The notes: a model not told the origin generated them from the sequence alone. Positions 11,801 to 24,915 are shown, numbered from the stretch's first letter. The stretch is 47,984 nucleotides of DNA from Liolophura sinensis (GCF_032854445.1 NC_088307.1:20722017-20770000); one strand, 5' to 3'. Translations and numbers: made by a program.

Positions 11801-12754
11801 TTTGTTACTGCATTATCTTGTTTGCTTCCTCATTTTTCTGATCAGCATAAGCGAAACACAGCTTGTACAAGTCTGAATTGATGCATACAGGTGAAATAAC
11901 TTAAGAATGGTATATCAGATAGCTTTACAAAATTTTCAAACAATTTAAGTTCTGAAAACTTTTGAAAACAACTGAATTTGAGCAAATTCTCAACAAAAAC
12001 TACAAACAAACAAGAAAACATATTTTTCCCAGTGCAGTATATTCAATAACCTTTTAAATCATGTGTCACCTCAGTGTGTAGAGGTACTGCAGTGTGCATT
12101 AATATTTATGCTTTCAGTTCAAATACTGGTAATTCAAAAATCAAATTTGTTTACCAAAATCAAAAGTGTAGAATCTACACTAGCTGTTTGTTAACAAAGT
12201 TCCTCATCATGTTTTTTTTTTCTCTTCATGATTTTGATTTGGGGAGGGGAGGGGGAAGGGGGAGGGTTCATATATAACTGGGTCCCGAAACACCATCATT
12301 GCCTTCACACAGACCTTTGCGGTTAGAATCTTTAAGGTGTTTTCTTCCTGGATGAACATCTGTTTGCACTTTGTGGAGTGAAGGGTTGTTAGGCTGCCTG
12401 TGATACACCCTCTGAGAACTTGTTAACAGGCCAGTCCCTAGTCAGGCCACATCCCCAGCACAAAGCAGCTCATTGTTTGTTTATTAAGAACACTTTGTCC
12501 AGTTGTGGCAGTCAGCAAAAACTGTGCTATACCCTCAAAACATTAGCTCAAGTGGAACTTGGAACCTGACATCCTTGAATGGTAAATATAACAAACTTAT
12601 TTGTCAGTGTGTTGGTGTAAGTGGTACACTAATTACCGTTAATAACAAACAAATTTTTATGTTCTTTTATACAAAGAAATATGTACTGAAAACAAACATA
12701 GTTGTTTTTTTATGTTCAATTTTTTGGATGTAATTTAGGAATACATGTAACTGT

Positions 12755-12897
12755 GATTTTTTATTGATTTGATTGGTGTTTTATAAATTACCCAAGAACG
12801 CTCATATAACAATGGCAGCCAGCATTATGGTGAGAGGAAACCAGACAGATCTAGAGACCGTGGGGAACCCACGAATACCCGCAAGTTGCTGGAAGCA
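12755..12897 (-). mobile_element. Diverged 5'-truncated Meta-type SINE
   Basis: The tail GATTTGATTGGTGTTTTATA, the core GCAGCCAGCATTATGGTGAG and the end CGCAAGTTGCTGG are recognisable. TAACTGT flanks both sides (12748-12754, 12898-12904) as a weak duplication. Confidence 0.75.
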
Positions 12898-14384
12898 TAA
12901 CTGTAACAGTGGTAGGGTTAACAAAAAAAAAACATGCATGAACCATGTACAGCAGACATTTCAAAAAGATATGCGATATGCAACCTTAATCTGGAAATGT
13001 AACATTAACCACAGAAAACGACTGAAAGGGATAATTTTAACCAATGAACATGGATACACAACTTTTCAAAACCATTCTCACAATACACTCATATACATAG
13101 GATATCCAATATTCTGCAAGTCTTCATCAACTTTATTGTTTATTTTTTATTTGGGTAAATGTTGAAAAGAAAAATACATATACATTTTAAACTCCAAGTT
13201 GAAACTCCTGACATACATGAGTTGACCTTTATAATTGTCACTGACCTCAGATGTCATCGGTTGCACAAAAAACACTGATTACTGAGAAAATATTAATTTG
13301 CAAATCAAATACAACATAAAAAGTAACTCACCTGATGTGAAGCCAGATGCAATTTTGACTCATTTTGCAATTACATCAGCATTTTTTTTTCTGATAATTC
13401 CCAAAACATTGTACTTTATATTTTCCGCCATTTTTTCAGTTTAAAAATTTTACCAAATTATAGGTTCCAAAATTATGCATGCTCATTTGGAAGCTTGTCA
13501 TGACTACGCAGGCTAAAGCACTCACACACACACTAGCTGCACCTGCATCAGTCTCACACATGTCTTCCATTCATTAGTATATCTATCTTAAGTACACTGC
13601 AGGCCTCTAACACTGACATCAGTACACTTTCGGCTGCCTGGCATCTACAAACGCTCAAAGCCCAAAACTGTAACCCGATAATTGGGAGCAATCTCCCATT
13701 TCATGTCTAATATGCTTCAGTCAGTGGAACATCCACATTTTATTTTGCCAGGTGTGTCATGCAGCCGGGTTAGGCATTTAAGTGCACCTTGCTTTCTGTT
13801 TCTTTTGCATACAAGCAATCTCAATGGGCTGAATTGCAGAGCTAGTTGTTGTCAAAGCTAATCTCATTAACTGTCAAATAGGATACTGCAAGAAAAAAAA
13901 AACAAACAACGCTTTTTTTTATTTCAAAATACGCTGAACTACAAGATAAGATGCAAAGTCCAGATAAAGAGAAAAAATAAACTGTTTTCATCACTTTAAT
14001 ATATTTATTACTCATAAATTTTTTACTCTAATTTTACACAGTATATCATTCCAGATTCAGTTATGATCAAAATTAAATTTATTTCCGTGATTTTTGGCAG
14101 ACATATACTTGTAACTTCCTGCACCTTAAATTTTCGCCTCAAATTATTAAATAATTTTTAAATTATTTATTGAAAACAGTCATTTTGAATAACATTCTGA
14201 GAGTTTTATTTATTTTACGAAAATGCTTGCACACTTAATGTTTCTAGTGCCGAATGATGTCCAACTAGGGAACAGGTTGGTTTCTGAAACAAGTGTAATA
14301 TTTAAGATCTTTATTTGCTTCTTAAGGGAGCAAGGAAGGAAAGACTAAAAGGTCAACCCACATTCTCCACACAAAAAAAAATTT

Positions 14385-14480
14385 TCAATTTTATTTTCTA
14401 CCCTTCTCTGACATTAAATAAAAAAACTGATTCGGCCTGTAAAGCAAAAATTCAAATTGGTGTGGCACAGCTAAGGGATA
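14385..14480 (+). repeat. Dispersed repeat family B, copy 1
   Basis: TTTTATTTTCTACCCTTCTC, TGACATTAAATAAAAAAACT and CGGCCTGTAAAGCAAAAATT, then AAATTGGTGTGGCACAG, parallel the copies near 20.3 and 30.6 kb. Not recognised as a named family. Confidence 0.55.
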
Positions 14481-15189
14481 GATCAATTGAATGATCAAAA
14501 GTTCTTATATCTTTTTTTTAAAAGTTTGTTCTGTACTTGAATGTTTTTTTTTTCTTGTCTGGAAAGAAAAGATGAATTTGTCTATCTAGAATGCTTAATT
14601 AAATTAAAACTTTTTTTCATCCAAGATCAAATGACTAATACACTTAAAGTTTCCTTTTTACAGAGGTAAAATTGTCCAGTAAATGATGGGCAAGATCCCC
14701 TAAAAGAGCAAAAGGGCTGATAAAACTGTTTCAGTGTGCCTGCATGTGTATCACCTAATAGGGCCATTTTGGAATCATGGATACCGTTCATTTACATGTA
14801 TGTATCAAAGCAGAAAGAGCATAAAATCTGCTACTGGCGTATCTGCCCTTACCAAAACATGTAAGTCTAGACAACATGAAAAGGCCAATGGAACTTCAGT
14901 AGGTGTAAACACAGCTCTCAAACTCTCCTAAACATCATCCAGCGACCATAAAATATCTGGATAAGTCATCAAATGGCTGGTTAACAGATCAGAGAATACA
15001 GTTACTGGGTAGGGCAGTAGAGGTGGGGTCTGGAGTGGGGTAGGGGGGGCAGGGCTGATAAGCAACTCTTAGTTCAGGATGGATACGCATAGTTGGGCAG
15101 TTACATACACACATAGATATGAAGAGGTTTACACAGAATTGTGATCATGTATGTATCAACATTACTTTGTTTTGCTTCGCGTTTGTTAC

Positions 15190-15565
15190 TCTTTTTTTTT
15201 TTCACCATATATCATATTCTTTAAATGTTGCATCTTCTTTGTTGGTGAATGCTAATTTCTTTTCAAGCCTTAAAATCTATGCAATATTGTCTCTCTTCTT
15301 TTTTTTCTTTTTTCTTTTTTTTTTTTTCACCATATATCATATTTTTTAAATGTTGCATCTTCTTTGTTGGTGAATGCTATTTTCTTTAAAATAAAAGCCT
15401 TAAAATCTATGCAGCATTGTCTCTCTTCTTCTTTTTTTTTCTTCTTTTTTTTCTTTTTCTTTTTTGTTTACTTATACACATCATATTTCATAAATATTAC
15501 ACCTTCTTTGTTGGTAGCTGTTAATTTCTTTTCAAGGCTAAAAATCAAACTGTCTCTCTTTTTTT
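15190..15565. repeat. Triplicated block of about 125-140 bp with T-rich spacers
   Basis: CACCATATATCATATT, TTTAAATGTTGCATCTTCTT, TGTTGGTGAATGCT, CTTAAAATCTATGCA and ATTGTCTCTCTTCTT occur at 15203 and again at 15328. A more decayed third copy starts near 15470 (CACATCATATTTCATAAATA, CCTTCTTTGTTGGTAG). Long T/C runs separate the copies. The block lies just before the second-family SINE at 15597. Confidence 0.85.
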
Positions 15566-15596
15566 CATTATTTGAAAGACCCTCTAATTCACTTTG

Positions 15597-15923
15597 CGTG
15601 AGTGAGTGCTTGAGGTTTAATGATGTACTTAACAATTTTTTTTTATGTAATGTGCCTCCTTGTTGCAGGATGGATTTCCAAAGCTCTTTTATCTAGTGCT
15701 GCTTCACTGAGATGACTTGCTGAAGGCAAGTAAGCCGCCCCGACCAAGCCATTACACAGATACAGGTCAGCCAGTTGTTGCACTATCCCCTTAATGCTAA
15801 ACGCCAAGAGAGGAAATTACTACTTCCTCTTTATTAAGGTCTTAGGTGTGACCTGACCCAGAATTAACCCTGGATCTACCGCCCCTGAAGCCGACGCTCT
15901 ACCATCTATGCTATCCTGGCCAG
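15597..15923 (-). mobile_element. Second tRNA-derived SINE family, full-length copy 1
   Basis: Read on the minus strand, the element starts GGCCAGGATAGCATAGATGG with a tRNA-like A-box, has a decayed B-box (CCAGGGTTAATTCTGGGTCA), a body with CACACCTAAGACC and ACTTGCCTTCAGCAAG, and ends in a GAGTGAGTG/(CACT)n tail. It aligns along its length with the copy at 26338-26700. TAATTCACTTTG (15585-15596) and TAACTCACTCTG (15924-15935) match at 10 of 12 and are a probable target-site duplication. Confidence 0.82.
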
Positions 15924-16430
15924 TAACTCACTCTGGCTTTTGCTTTAAGAATGAATACATGTAAGAATTAATGCATGTACCATGTTTTCTACATGATGGA
16001 GAAAATTAAGGATCTGATTTGTTCGTGAATTTTAGAAGCTCCTGAAGCTGCCTGGCATTTTGCACATGATACAGTATAGCACTGTTTTTTTACCTCTACT
16101 GACAAAAGAGTTCAATCTCAACCCTCCACTATACAAGTACACTGTACCCTAAGCAAACGAAGGACCACTTGCAGCTAAATTAACTACGTCTTTGTCTGGA
16201 TTGCCACAACCAATCGGCTTGATCCAGATCACAGAAGTCACAGAGTTCAAATCTGTTTTCACACATTAGGCTGAACATTATTTGAATTTGGAGGGATAAT
16301 TGTCAATTAAGTATCAAGTGGTTAGTTATCCCAAGACACCCCGGCTTTCACCACACTTAAACCTGGCTCCTCTGACTAAGTGAGAAAGTCTTCAGTACAG
16401 TGTTCACACCAAAACAATGAAATAATTAAA

Positions 16431-16555
16431 CAGTTTATTTATTTATTGATTTGACTGATGTTTTATGCCGTACTCAAGAATGTTTCATGTATAGGAAGGC
16501 GATCAGCATTATGGTGGGAGGAAACCGGGCAGAGCCCGTTGCAAAACCCATGACC
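16431..16555 (-). mobile_element. 5'-truncated Meta-type SINE with 11-bp TSD
   Basis: The tail GATTTGACTGATGTTTTATG, CCGTACTCAAGAATG and GGGAGGAAACCGGGCAGAGC are clear. AAATAATTAAA at 16420-16430 is repeated exactly at 16556-16566. Confidence 0.86.
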
Positions 16556-17234
16556 AAATAATTAAATAAAATAGTTAAATAAAATAGAGGGGGAAAATAT
16601 TTTACATATGACATGCATGGATTTGGGTTACCTATATATGGTAATACATGTATGTTAATTAAACCTTTATGAACAAAATGCTGGCTAAACGTTTTTTTGT
16701 TTTTTTTTTTGTGAAAAGATGTTCATTATTCAGGAATGTGGAAACAGCGGGGAAGTGTGTATGAGACCTTTTATTAAGACTCATTTGAAAATCATACACA
16801 CTTTAGTCATACACCCCAAGCATGTCAGCTTATGGGGTACATTGGTATAATTTTTATACCTCACTGTAACAGACTTACATCACAGCACTTACAAGTGCTG
16901 ACATGTTAAAATTATGACTCATATCATCTCAAATGCATTCTAGCTACCACCATGACCAGAGCTGCTTGTAATTATGTAAATATACACAACACACAAGAAC
17001 AAAAAACAAAGATTTGAAGAGGTACACAACTACTGAAAAGTTTAGCAATCTCTAGAGAGTCAGCACTTGAAAATGTCTGCCTGAATGACAGGCACACCAG
17101 AAAGTCTGACACGTTTATTATTTTTTTTTCAATCAACTGAGGCAAGGTTTACATTTACAACTCAAAAGGGGTTCAAGACAATATTCTCTTGTAGTGTTTG
17201 TTCTGTTAATATTTATTCACTTACTTACTTAAGT

Positions 17235-17390
17235 CTTGTTTATTTACTTACATGTTGGTTATTTATTTAAGTGCTGCTTAATATCATATTCAAGAGTATT
17301 TGCGCTTAAATTATATGGCAGCAAGTGAGGCATAGGAAATCGGAGTGGCCGACTTGTCCAGGATAAACCCCCAACTTTTGTCAAACAACT
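17235..17390 (-). mobile_element. Possible very old Meta-type SINE remnant
   Basis: ATTCAAGAGTATTTGCGCTT, ATATGGCAGCAAG and AGGATAAACCCCCAAC resemble the 3' module in the right order and spacing, but with many mismatches. I treat it as a tentative relic. Confidence 0.35.
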
Positions 17391-17741
17391 GACAAACGTG
17401 CAAGCTGCTTGATTTGTATGTCATACTCAGGTACAAAAAACAAAGCCTTATCTCTAATAAACTTCATGTAAGACCACCTAAATGTACAAGAAACCTACAA
17501 GAAACCTTACTACTTTTGGTGAACAATGAGACAAAAGTGCCATCATATAAATGCAGGATGAAAATTTCCATGAAAAAATGGCATACTTACTTACAGCAGG
17601 TCAAAAAAAAAGTTAATCAAACTTTAATCAAACTAACAAATGGCCTTACTACACCCATTAAAGTACGTGTGACTGTTTGCCAGTTATCAAACTGTCATCA
17701 CTGCTCTAGTTATACTCTTCATTCTGTGGTGGTTTATTTCA

Positions 17742-17762
17742 TTATATATATATATATATATT
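17742..17762. repeat. (AT)n microsatellite
   Basis: About ten AT dinucleotides. Confidence 0.9.
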
Positions 17763-17796
17763 AAATACCAATTTTAAGATTTCCAAATTTGGATTA

Positions 17797-17835
17797 CCCC
17801 CCCCCCCCTCCCCCCCCCCTCCACACACACACCCA
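17797..17835. repeat. C-rich tract with (CA)n
   Basis: Runs of C interrupted by T, then CACACACACAC. It lies just upstream of dispersed family A copy 2. Confidence 0.9.
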
Positions 17836-17849
17836 CTCACAACAGCATT

Positions 17850-18045
17850 ACTTACTGTATTTTTTCAAAGTTTGCAAGGTGTTTATTTAAGCATATTCTG
17901 AAGGCATTATTCTGTGTTGATTGACAAAACTATATTTTGGCGAAGCCCTGAAATTGGCCAATCCAACCATTGTAATTTAGTCTCCAAAATCAAATTAAAA
18001 CTGAAAGCTGCTGTTTCATATGCGAAACAGTTCAGGAATTAGTGT
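17850..18045 (+). repeat. Dispersed repeat family A, copy 2
   Basis: TTGCAAGGTGTTTATTTAAG, ATTCTGTGTTGATTGAC, CCTGAAATTGGCCAATCCAA, AGTCTCCAAAATCAAA and AACTGAAAGCTGCTG give the longest uninterrupted copy in the window. Confidence 0.65.
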
Positions 18046-19414
18046 TTCAAAAGAGCTATAGGTTCCAGAAATCATGATTATGTAGTGTTTTGTTCTGACT
18101 TGTGTGAAGGAAGTGTACTTGACTTATCCATTCATATACAGACACATGTGGAATCAGTCTGAGTGGAGTCGTCAGAATTGACCATAGCTCTAAAAGAACA
18201 AACAATGTCACCGTTACAACATTTGTTCAAAGGACAAAAAAACATTATGACTTTCCAGCATTCATAACTGACTGACAGACTGAGCTATGGGGGTTGACAG
18301 CTATGGGGGCCTGCACTTGTCACAAACCCTGACTGGAATTTTATACAGTTTCTGGACCATGCATGCATGAAAAGCTGTCCAAGTAACAAAGAACCAGCTG
18401 GCCAAACTATTAGACACAACGAACTGTTGGCATGTGGATTCTAGAAAAGAAAAACCAGATGTCTTCAAAATATGTCTACATCCTAAATGTGTCCAGTGAG
18501 TAATAAGAGCAAAATAAATGGATATGTCTATAGGTTAGGTCTGTTTGAACAATAGTTATGTCTCACATAGATATGCTGTTATGTCTGGACTGGGAATTTT
18601 AAGTTATGTCCAGACTATTTTGACTGTGGAACAACTTTGTTGTTTTTTACAAAAAAAAAACCAAAAAAAAAACCAACAACTCCTGAAGAAGACCACTGAG
18701 ATCACTACAACAAAAAACAAAGTCTTCTTAAGGGTTCAGACCTCTAAAAATCGAAGTAGGCATCACTTAATAAACCACTTAAAACAATGTATAAATATAC
18801 TTTCATTTATTTTTTTTTTAGATTTTTGTGAAGAGAGTTAAAGGCATTCAAACATTTGAATTCTAAGGTGGGCTGTATGGATAACACTATTAGAGTTTAG
18901 TTTAGTCATAAATCCTGCCAGTGTACACTTTTAAAGAAAAAACAATTTTATCTCATTAAAAAAAAAATTAGACTATGAAAGTAGCTGCTTCAGGCTTTAA
19001 TACAGAGCTATTTAGTTTTGCTATACCAATTACGGAAGCTATGCTTATCACACCCACATATCAAGTCCTGTGTTTTGAGAGTCAACTGAGGAAGATGGAG
19101 TGATGAGATAGCATTTACATCTATTTCCTTGCTGGAAGCAATAAATAAAACCATCAAATTGTCCCACATCAAAGGTAGAGGAGACACATTACCCTCTTGA
19201 ATAGCGCTATATGGAGCAGAGTGAAAATTCATCATGCTTTTGGCATTTTGTACCTCTGCCAAGCAATTTCACCTAAACACCTGGAAAAACTGGCTCATAC
19301 CCTGATCATGCAAGCTTAGCTAGAGGATAGCAACGAATAAGCATATGAGGTTCTATGCATCAAAACAGAAATCCGGATACAGAAATATACAAAGTACAAA
19401 AATAGGACAGTTAC

Positions 19415-19466
19415 TTATCTATCTATCTATCTATCTATCTATATATATATATATATATATATATAC
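19415..19466. repeat. (ATCT)n then (AT)n microsatellite
   Basis: About six ATCT units run directly into about 12 AT dinucleotides. Confidence 0.95.
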
Positions 19467-20269
19467 ATACACACTATAAATATATGTACGAACAGAGAAA
19501 TGTGATGCAAATTTGCTGCTCATTCAAAGAAAGTATCAAAAGTGTTTTTTGAAATAAAAACCAAAACAAAAACTCAAGAAACCCTAAACACTTTCCAGAT
19601 ACAGTATAAATGCACTTTGCACAGACGTGGATCACATCAGACAAAAAATTGAATCAAGGAAGACTGATGATCAATTTTTTTCAAGCATGTCCACATTGTT
19701 GCAAAGGTCAAGTGTTTATTGTCCTTCCCACAATGCCAAATAAAGCTAATAACAAAAAAAACAACAAATCTTCTTGTGTTGCTAATTGATTAAACAGCCT
19801 ACACTGACAGTGCCAGGAAATGATCACCACTTTGAACTGTTTTATCAGCTATAGCCTTGTCAGGCTATTTGTTTTACCTACTCTTGGCAGGTCTAATTAG
19901 CCTGGGTCGACAGACACACTGACTGACAAATGAGAACTTATGACTGCCCAAAACTATAGGCAGAGCGACTGCAGGCGCATCTTCAAACTTAAAAGTTACA
20001 CTCAAGAATTCTATATTATGACAATAATAACAACTTTAATTGTATTTTAAGTTAACAGGCGACACCAATTATAGTTTATTTTTTATGGGTCAGCCAACAT
20101 TAAAATATCCAAAAATGCAATAAAAATAAAAATGAAAATCTACCTTCTTACTTTGTTTGCAATCTTGATGTTTTTTTGTTTTTACTTTTTTTTCTGGGCT
20201 TTCCAATCATGTAAACATATCATCAAAAGGTGAATTGCCAAGGACTGTCTTTCTTTTACATAAAAAAGG

Positions 20270-20365
20270 GGCTGATTTTCAGATTTTATTTTTTAAACCC
20301 TCCTTTGACATTGATAAAACATTTATTTTGCCTGTAAAACAATAATTAAAACTGGCATGGCCTCA
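20270..20365 (+). repeat. Dispersed repeat family B, copy 2
   Basis: TTTATTTTTTAAACCCTCCT, TTGACATTGATAAAACATTT and TTGCCTGTAAAACAATAATT, then AAAACTGGCATGGCCTCATC, match copy 1 in order and spacing. Confidence 0.55.
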
Positions 20366-21130
20366 TCTGATTGTTGTTTAAAGTATACCATTCTCAGTTC
20401 AAGGATTTTCTACTATAGGCCTACGCATACATTATCTTTCAGTTATATTTGTCATGGAAATCAGAGTGCCCGGGATATATCTAAATCATCGACCTTTGGC
20501 ATTTAAATTATTGACATGCTTTCCAGCGTGTTATGAACAGATGTGCGCACTATATTTACACAGACATATTACCTACCATTACCTATTATTATTGTCGATG
20601 AACATTGGACTCCATATGAGTGTTACTGATCACTAGCTGTCATCAAGGCCTCATGAACAGCCCGAGAACGGAAATTAATACACAAATTCTTTGCCAAAGG
20701 ACGAGTTTGAACTCACACCTTGTTTGTCCTAGTAAGTGAAGGGTAAACACCTTAACATAACTAAAACCTGTACGGTAAATATCATGTTTTCCACTATCAG
20801 CACTCTGTATGAATGTCAACACTGTATGCTTATATCTACACAATGTACATAAATATGTATCTATGCTTGGGTTTTCACATCATACCAATTACAATAACAA
20901 TTTTTCAGTCACAAAATACAGGTAAGTCTATAAATATGTTAAAGTTTATACCTGTCTCGACCTGATTTTGGTTGAGAAAAAAAAAAAACAATAATTTTTC
21001 CAGATAAACTACATTTTTCCTTTAACTTAAATTTAGTGATACTTTTATGCACTACATCTGTGACGTTTATGAATAAATGATCTCAGGTACAGACCCTAGC
21101 AGGGCATTTCACCTGGCACAAAATCCCTAT

Positions 21131-21387
21131 TTATTTATTACTTTATTTGATTGCTATTTTACGCCGTACTCAAGAATATTTCACTTATACGACGGCGGCC
21201 AGCATTATGGAGGGAGGAAACCGGACACAGCCCGGCCAAAACCCACAACCATCCGCAGGTTGCTGATAGACCTTCCCACTGAGGGCCGGAGAGGAAGTCG
21301 GCATGAGCTGGTCTTGAACTCACAGCGACCGCATTGGTTAGAGACTCCTGAGTCATTACGCTGCGCTAGCGCACTAACCAACTAAGC
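21131..21387 (-). mobile_element. Full-length tRNA-headed Meta-type SINE with 12-bp TSD
   Basis: On the minus strand it begins GGCTTAGTTGGTTAGTGCGC (A-box like), carries GCGGTCGCTGTGAGTTCAAG (B-box like), then the conserved body and a tail with ACGGCGTAAAATAGCAATC. CAAAATCCCTAT is duplicated at 21119-21130 and 21388-21399. This is the best reference copy in the window for the complete element of about 257 bp. Confidence 0.92.
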
Positions 21388-21719
21388 CAAAATCCCTATA
21401 TATCCATTATTTCCTTGAGCTCATATATGGCACACCAAATTTAATCAAAGATACCAAAATGAAAACGATGTATTTCTGCCAATATTAAACATATGAACGC
21501 TTTAGATACTTAAACAATTCTTTTCCCAGGCTTAATTAAAGAAACGAACAAATAATTAACGAACTTGGGAATACATGCAGATCCTGCTAACACTAAAACT
21601 GCAATACCCATCCAAGAAATGAGCAAATGTTTGCGCACTAAAGGCTCTCACAAGTCCCACCACATGTGTTTGGTCTCTAACCTGGGACTGTTCCAAGTTG
21701 CTGTCAAGTCCATTGATAA

Positions 21720-22260
21720 ATCCACTTGTCGGCAAAACCTTCTGTGAGCTCGGGCAAAGAACAATTTGCCAACACGAACGGAATTAATTTCCCTCAAAAG
21801 GATTCGGGAAATCTTGTATCTGTTGATCGCATGTCATTTTGCCAAGAAACCAATGACCCAGTCTGATTGTTTGTTTAATGGCTGAGAGATTTTGCCGCGA
21901 GACATTCCTCGCTCTCCAAGCAGAGCTGTTGAGCACAGTGAGTTAATCTCTCTGACTGGGGAAACATTTTGGGGGCAAAACCCTGCTGAATACACTCCTG
22001 CTTCATTTGCATTGCACTCAGGGAGTGCGTGCATGCACACACACGAGCAAATAACGCCGGAAATCAGGGACATAGTGGTTTGCCCTCTAGATGTTCATCA
22101 AGCCTGCCACGAGTTAAATGGGCATGATAGTGAAGATATTGACGATACTAAATGGCCGTCTAGCCAGTCCCTCTCAATGTATTAATCCCATTGATCAATG
22201 CCAACATTACAGGGCTGACCAAGGTAATTGTGTCTCCTCTGGGGGTAATTCAATGAGGGA
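21720..22260. promoter_or_regulatory. Candidate conserved intronic regulatory element
   Basis: This stretch lacks repeats and homopolymers and is visibly less AT-rich than its surroundings. It contains a POU octamer ATTTGCAT (22005-22012), a forkhead-like TGTTTGTTTA (21868-21877), an OTX/PITX-like TAATCC (22183-22188) next to the palindrome CATTGATCAATG (22189-22200), and a (CA)n-flanked GTGCGTGCATGCACAC. A 97-codon plus-strand frame (21892-22185) overlaps it but has no domain or splice support. Function is inferred from composition and motif clustering only. Confidence 0.35.
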
Positions 22261-23381
22261 ATAACGGATATACCCGCTGATTTTAGAGATCAAATGCCAT
22301 ATCCAGCCAAGGCAACTATCAACTATGTACTCTTTCAGGAGACTATTACTTTAGAACAACTTGGTCCTAAAACCACCAGTGATATCACATCAATTCCTGC
22401 CATGATGCTACAAATTGCATGCAATCTAACTGTAGCTGGATCACTAATTTAGCACTAAGACTCGAGATCCACATGTTAAATGCCAAAAGCAAGAATAAAT
22501 GAGTGTGAATTTGCAATACGCAAAAGTCAAAAAGTTACTGTCTTGTTGGAAGATAAGATGCCGAAAATTTAACACGACCAACAGACAGACTGACAGACAG
22601 ATAGACAGGGTCGGCTTGTCATAGCTGAAAGGGGCATCTCTACTAGATTTGCTCAGTTATATTTAGTTCGGGTTTTCACAAGAAAAAAAACCTTATTTAT
22701 TTTTGGATTGTATATGTTCAAAATTATGCAGTCCAACTTTAACAGTCTGCAAAATAATATAACCCATTCACAGTTTTGAAGTTATAGATTGCACAGCTGC
22801 TCCTCATCATCAGCAATCTCTTTGGATACTACTAGACTCATAAACAGGACCGTATTTATTTCAAGATAATGTCTTGAATAGGATTATATTCTGAAAACTG
22901 AAGATGAAAGTCTTTCTGGAGCAGAAATCAGACTATGTCTTGACTGAAAGCATCGTTGTGTTTCAGAGTCATGTAGAACGAAAGTCTTTTAAAAATTAAT
23001 CCTTAAAAATCAACATTTCACTCGTGGAATCCCGAATCTCCTCCTCTCCTCCTAATTCTTGCAAAGAACCTGAATGCTTAAAAATTTAAATAGCTATCTT
23101 TCCACCAAGTTCTATCAAATTCTGTTGAAAGAAGTTGAGTTTCTAGATAAATATTAAGCCAACTGAGCAAGAAACTCACTCAATCGCTGGTTTATTATTC
23201 AATAGTTAGAGTGGTGTTAAAAAGAAGAACAAAAAACTGATAGCTGTAATGGTCTTTCACTTTCTGTTTGTTTCCATCTCACACACTGAAGAGATACAAA
23301 ATACATGTAGCAATGTGGGATTACACGGGAAGGATGGAAGTCCGCGTCAAAGGAATGAAAGCACTCAAATGTTTGTACAAG

Positions 23382-23745
23382 TACTTGGGTCTATGAAAGT
23401 AAAATGTTAGCAAGTCAAGTACTTGGGTGTATGAAAGTAATGTTGCAAGTCAAGTCAAGTACTTGGGTGTATGAAAGTAAATGTTAGCAAGTCAAGTACT
23501 TTGGTGTATGAAAGTAAATGTTAGCAAGTCAAGTCAAGTACTTGGGTGTATGAAAGTAAATGTTAGCAAGTCCAGTACTTGGGTGTATGAAAGTAAATGT
23601 TAGCAAGTCAAGTCAAGTACTTGGGTATATGAAAATAAATGTTAGCAAGTCAAGTCAAGTACTTGGGTATATAAAAGTAAATGTTAGCAAGTCAAGTTGT
23701 ACTTGTATGAAAGTAAATGTTAGCAAGTCAAGTCAAATGTTCATG
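23382..23745. repeat. Minisatellite of about 36-42 bp units
   Basis: GTACTTGGGTGTATGAAAGT then AAATGTTAGCAAGTCAA recurs about nine times. Length differences come mainly from one or two copies of GTCAA at the unit junction, plus small indels. The last two units are decayed. Confidence 0.93.
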
Positions 23746-24915
23746 TTCAGTGATTAGGAGAAGTAACACAAATATTTCAATGTTCAATGTTCAGAAGAGT
23801 GGAAAGCAGCTAAATGACTGCTTATAAAATAAAATTTTAAAAAGAATAAATTTTTTCTGATGTGTACGGTAATTCGCTAAAAAAATGAATTTTTAAACAA
23901 TTGGAACATGATGTCGCATCACTCGTATGCACATATCACTAAAACGCAAAGAAAGGTTCAGGTGACGTAAGCATGCAGGAACACTTGCTTTCTGGGTTAC
24001 AGAAATACCTCATGCCTGATTGGTCAAAACTGATAGCATAAATGGCGATTCTTTCAATTTCTGGAATTGCTATATCTCAGTTATACAACAAGCATTATAT
24101 CAAGAAAAAGTTATATTGCTTTTCAAACTTCATGGTGGGACATTCATTGATACATATATATATATAGGCTTATACATTTAGTCTGGTTTTATCTTTCAAA
24201 CGAGGCACATTGGGATCATCAGTCTGTGCCAGCTAGGTCACAATATCCATTTGTACTGTCATTTGGGGTTTTTATAATTGATAATTGATAATTTTAGAAC
24301 ATTATCTGTCTAGACTATAGTTAATGGTTTTGGTTATATGCACTCATTTCTCCATTTCTCCTCGCAGGTGGTGAAAGGTTTCATCCCCAGTCATTACCCT
24401 AGATGATGGACGTTGGTTATTTCATAATCTGCGTAATCTGAATTCCTCACTGGACACCGGGAATAATTAACCTACATATTAAGGTAATTTTATCACTGGT
24501 TAGATGTATATATCCTTAAGACCTCTGGAGTCTGAGAGTTAACCTAGAAATTACCTCAGCTCAGTGAGACCTTGATATTCTGAACATTCGCTATGAAAGC
24601 ATTCAATTAACTGTAATATTAATAAATTCATATAGACATCATTTTCTCATCATCATCACAAATGTATCAAGCAAATCAGCAATTTAGCTTGAAATTTGAT
24701 TCCCTGAATGATTATTACTTTGAGGAAATGTATATATTATAGCGTGGAACAAAATGAAGGACAATTTTCAAAAATACTGAAATCCACCTGACAAGCTGAC
24801 CAGATAGATAGCTAGCTCACTCAAACCTTTAGGCTGCCATCATTACTGTGTTGCGCCTAATTTTGATATGCTGTAAAAGTGCATTTTCAGGAGACCATGA
24901 AGACCTTGAAATGAT

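Noticed and set aside
12773-13165. 130-codon plus-strand frame
   Set aside because: Its start lies within the SINE at 12755-12897 and the rest shows no domain or codon structure.
21077-21385. Recurrent open frames containing YSRIFHLYDGGQHYGG at many sites
   Set aside because: This is the translation of the Meta-type SINE 3' module, seen at every copy on either strand. It is not a protein family.
21834-22185. Overlapping 97-codon plus and 79-codon minus frames as a small gene
   Set aside because: No recognisable domain, start context or splice signals. The open frames are better explained by the region's lower AT content.
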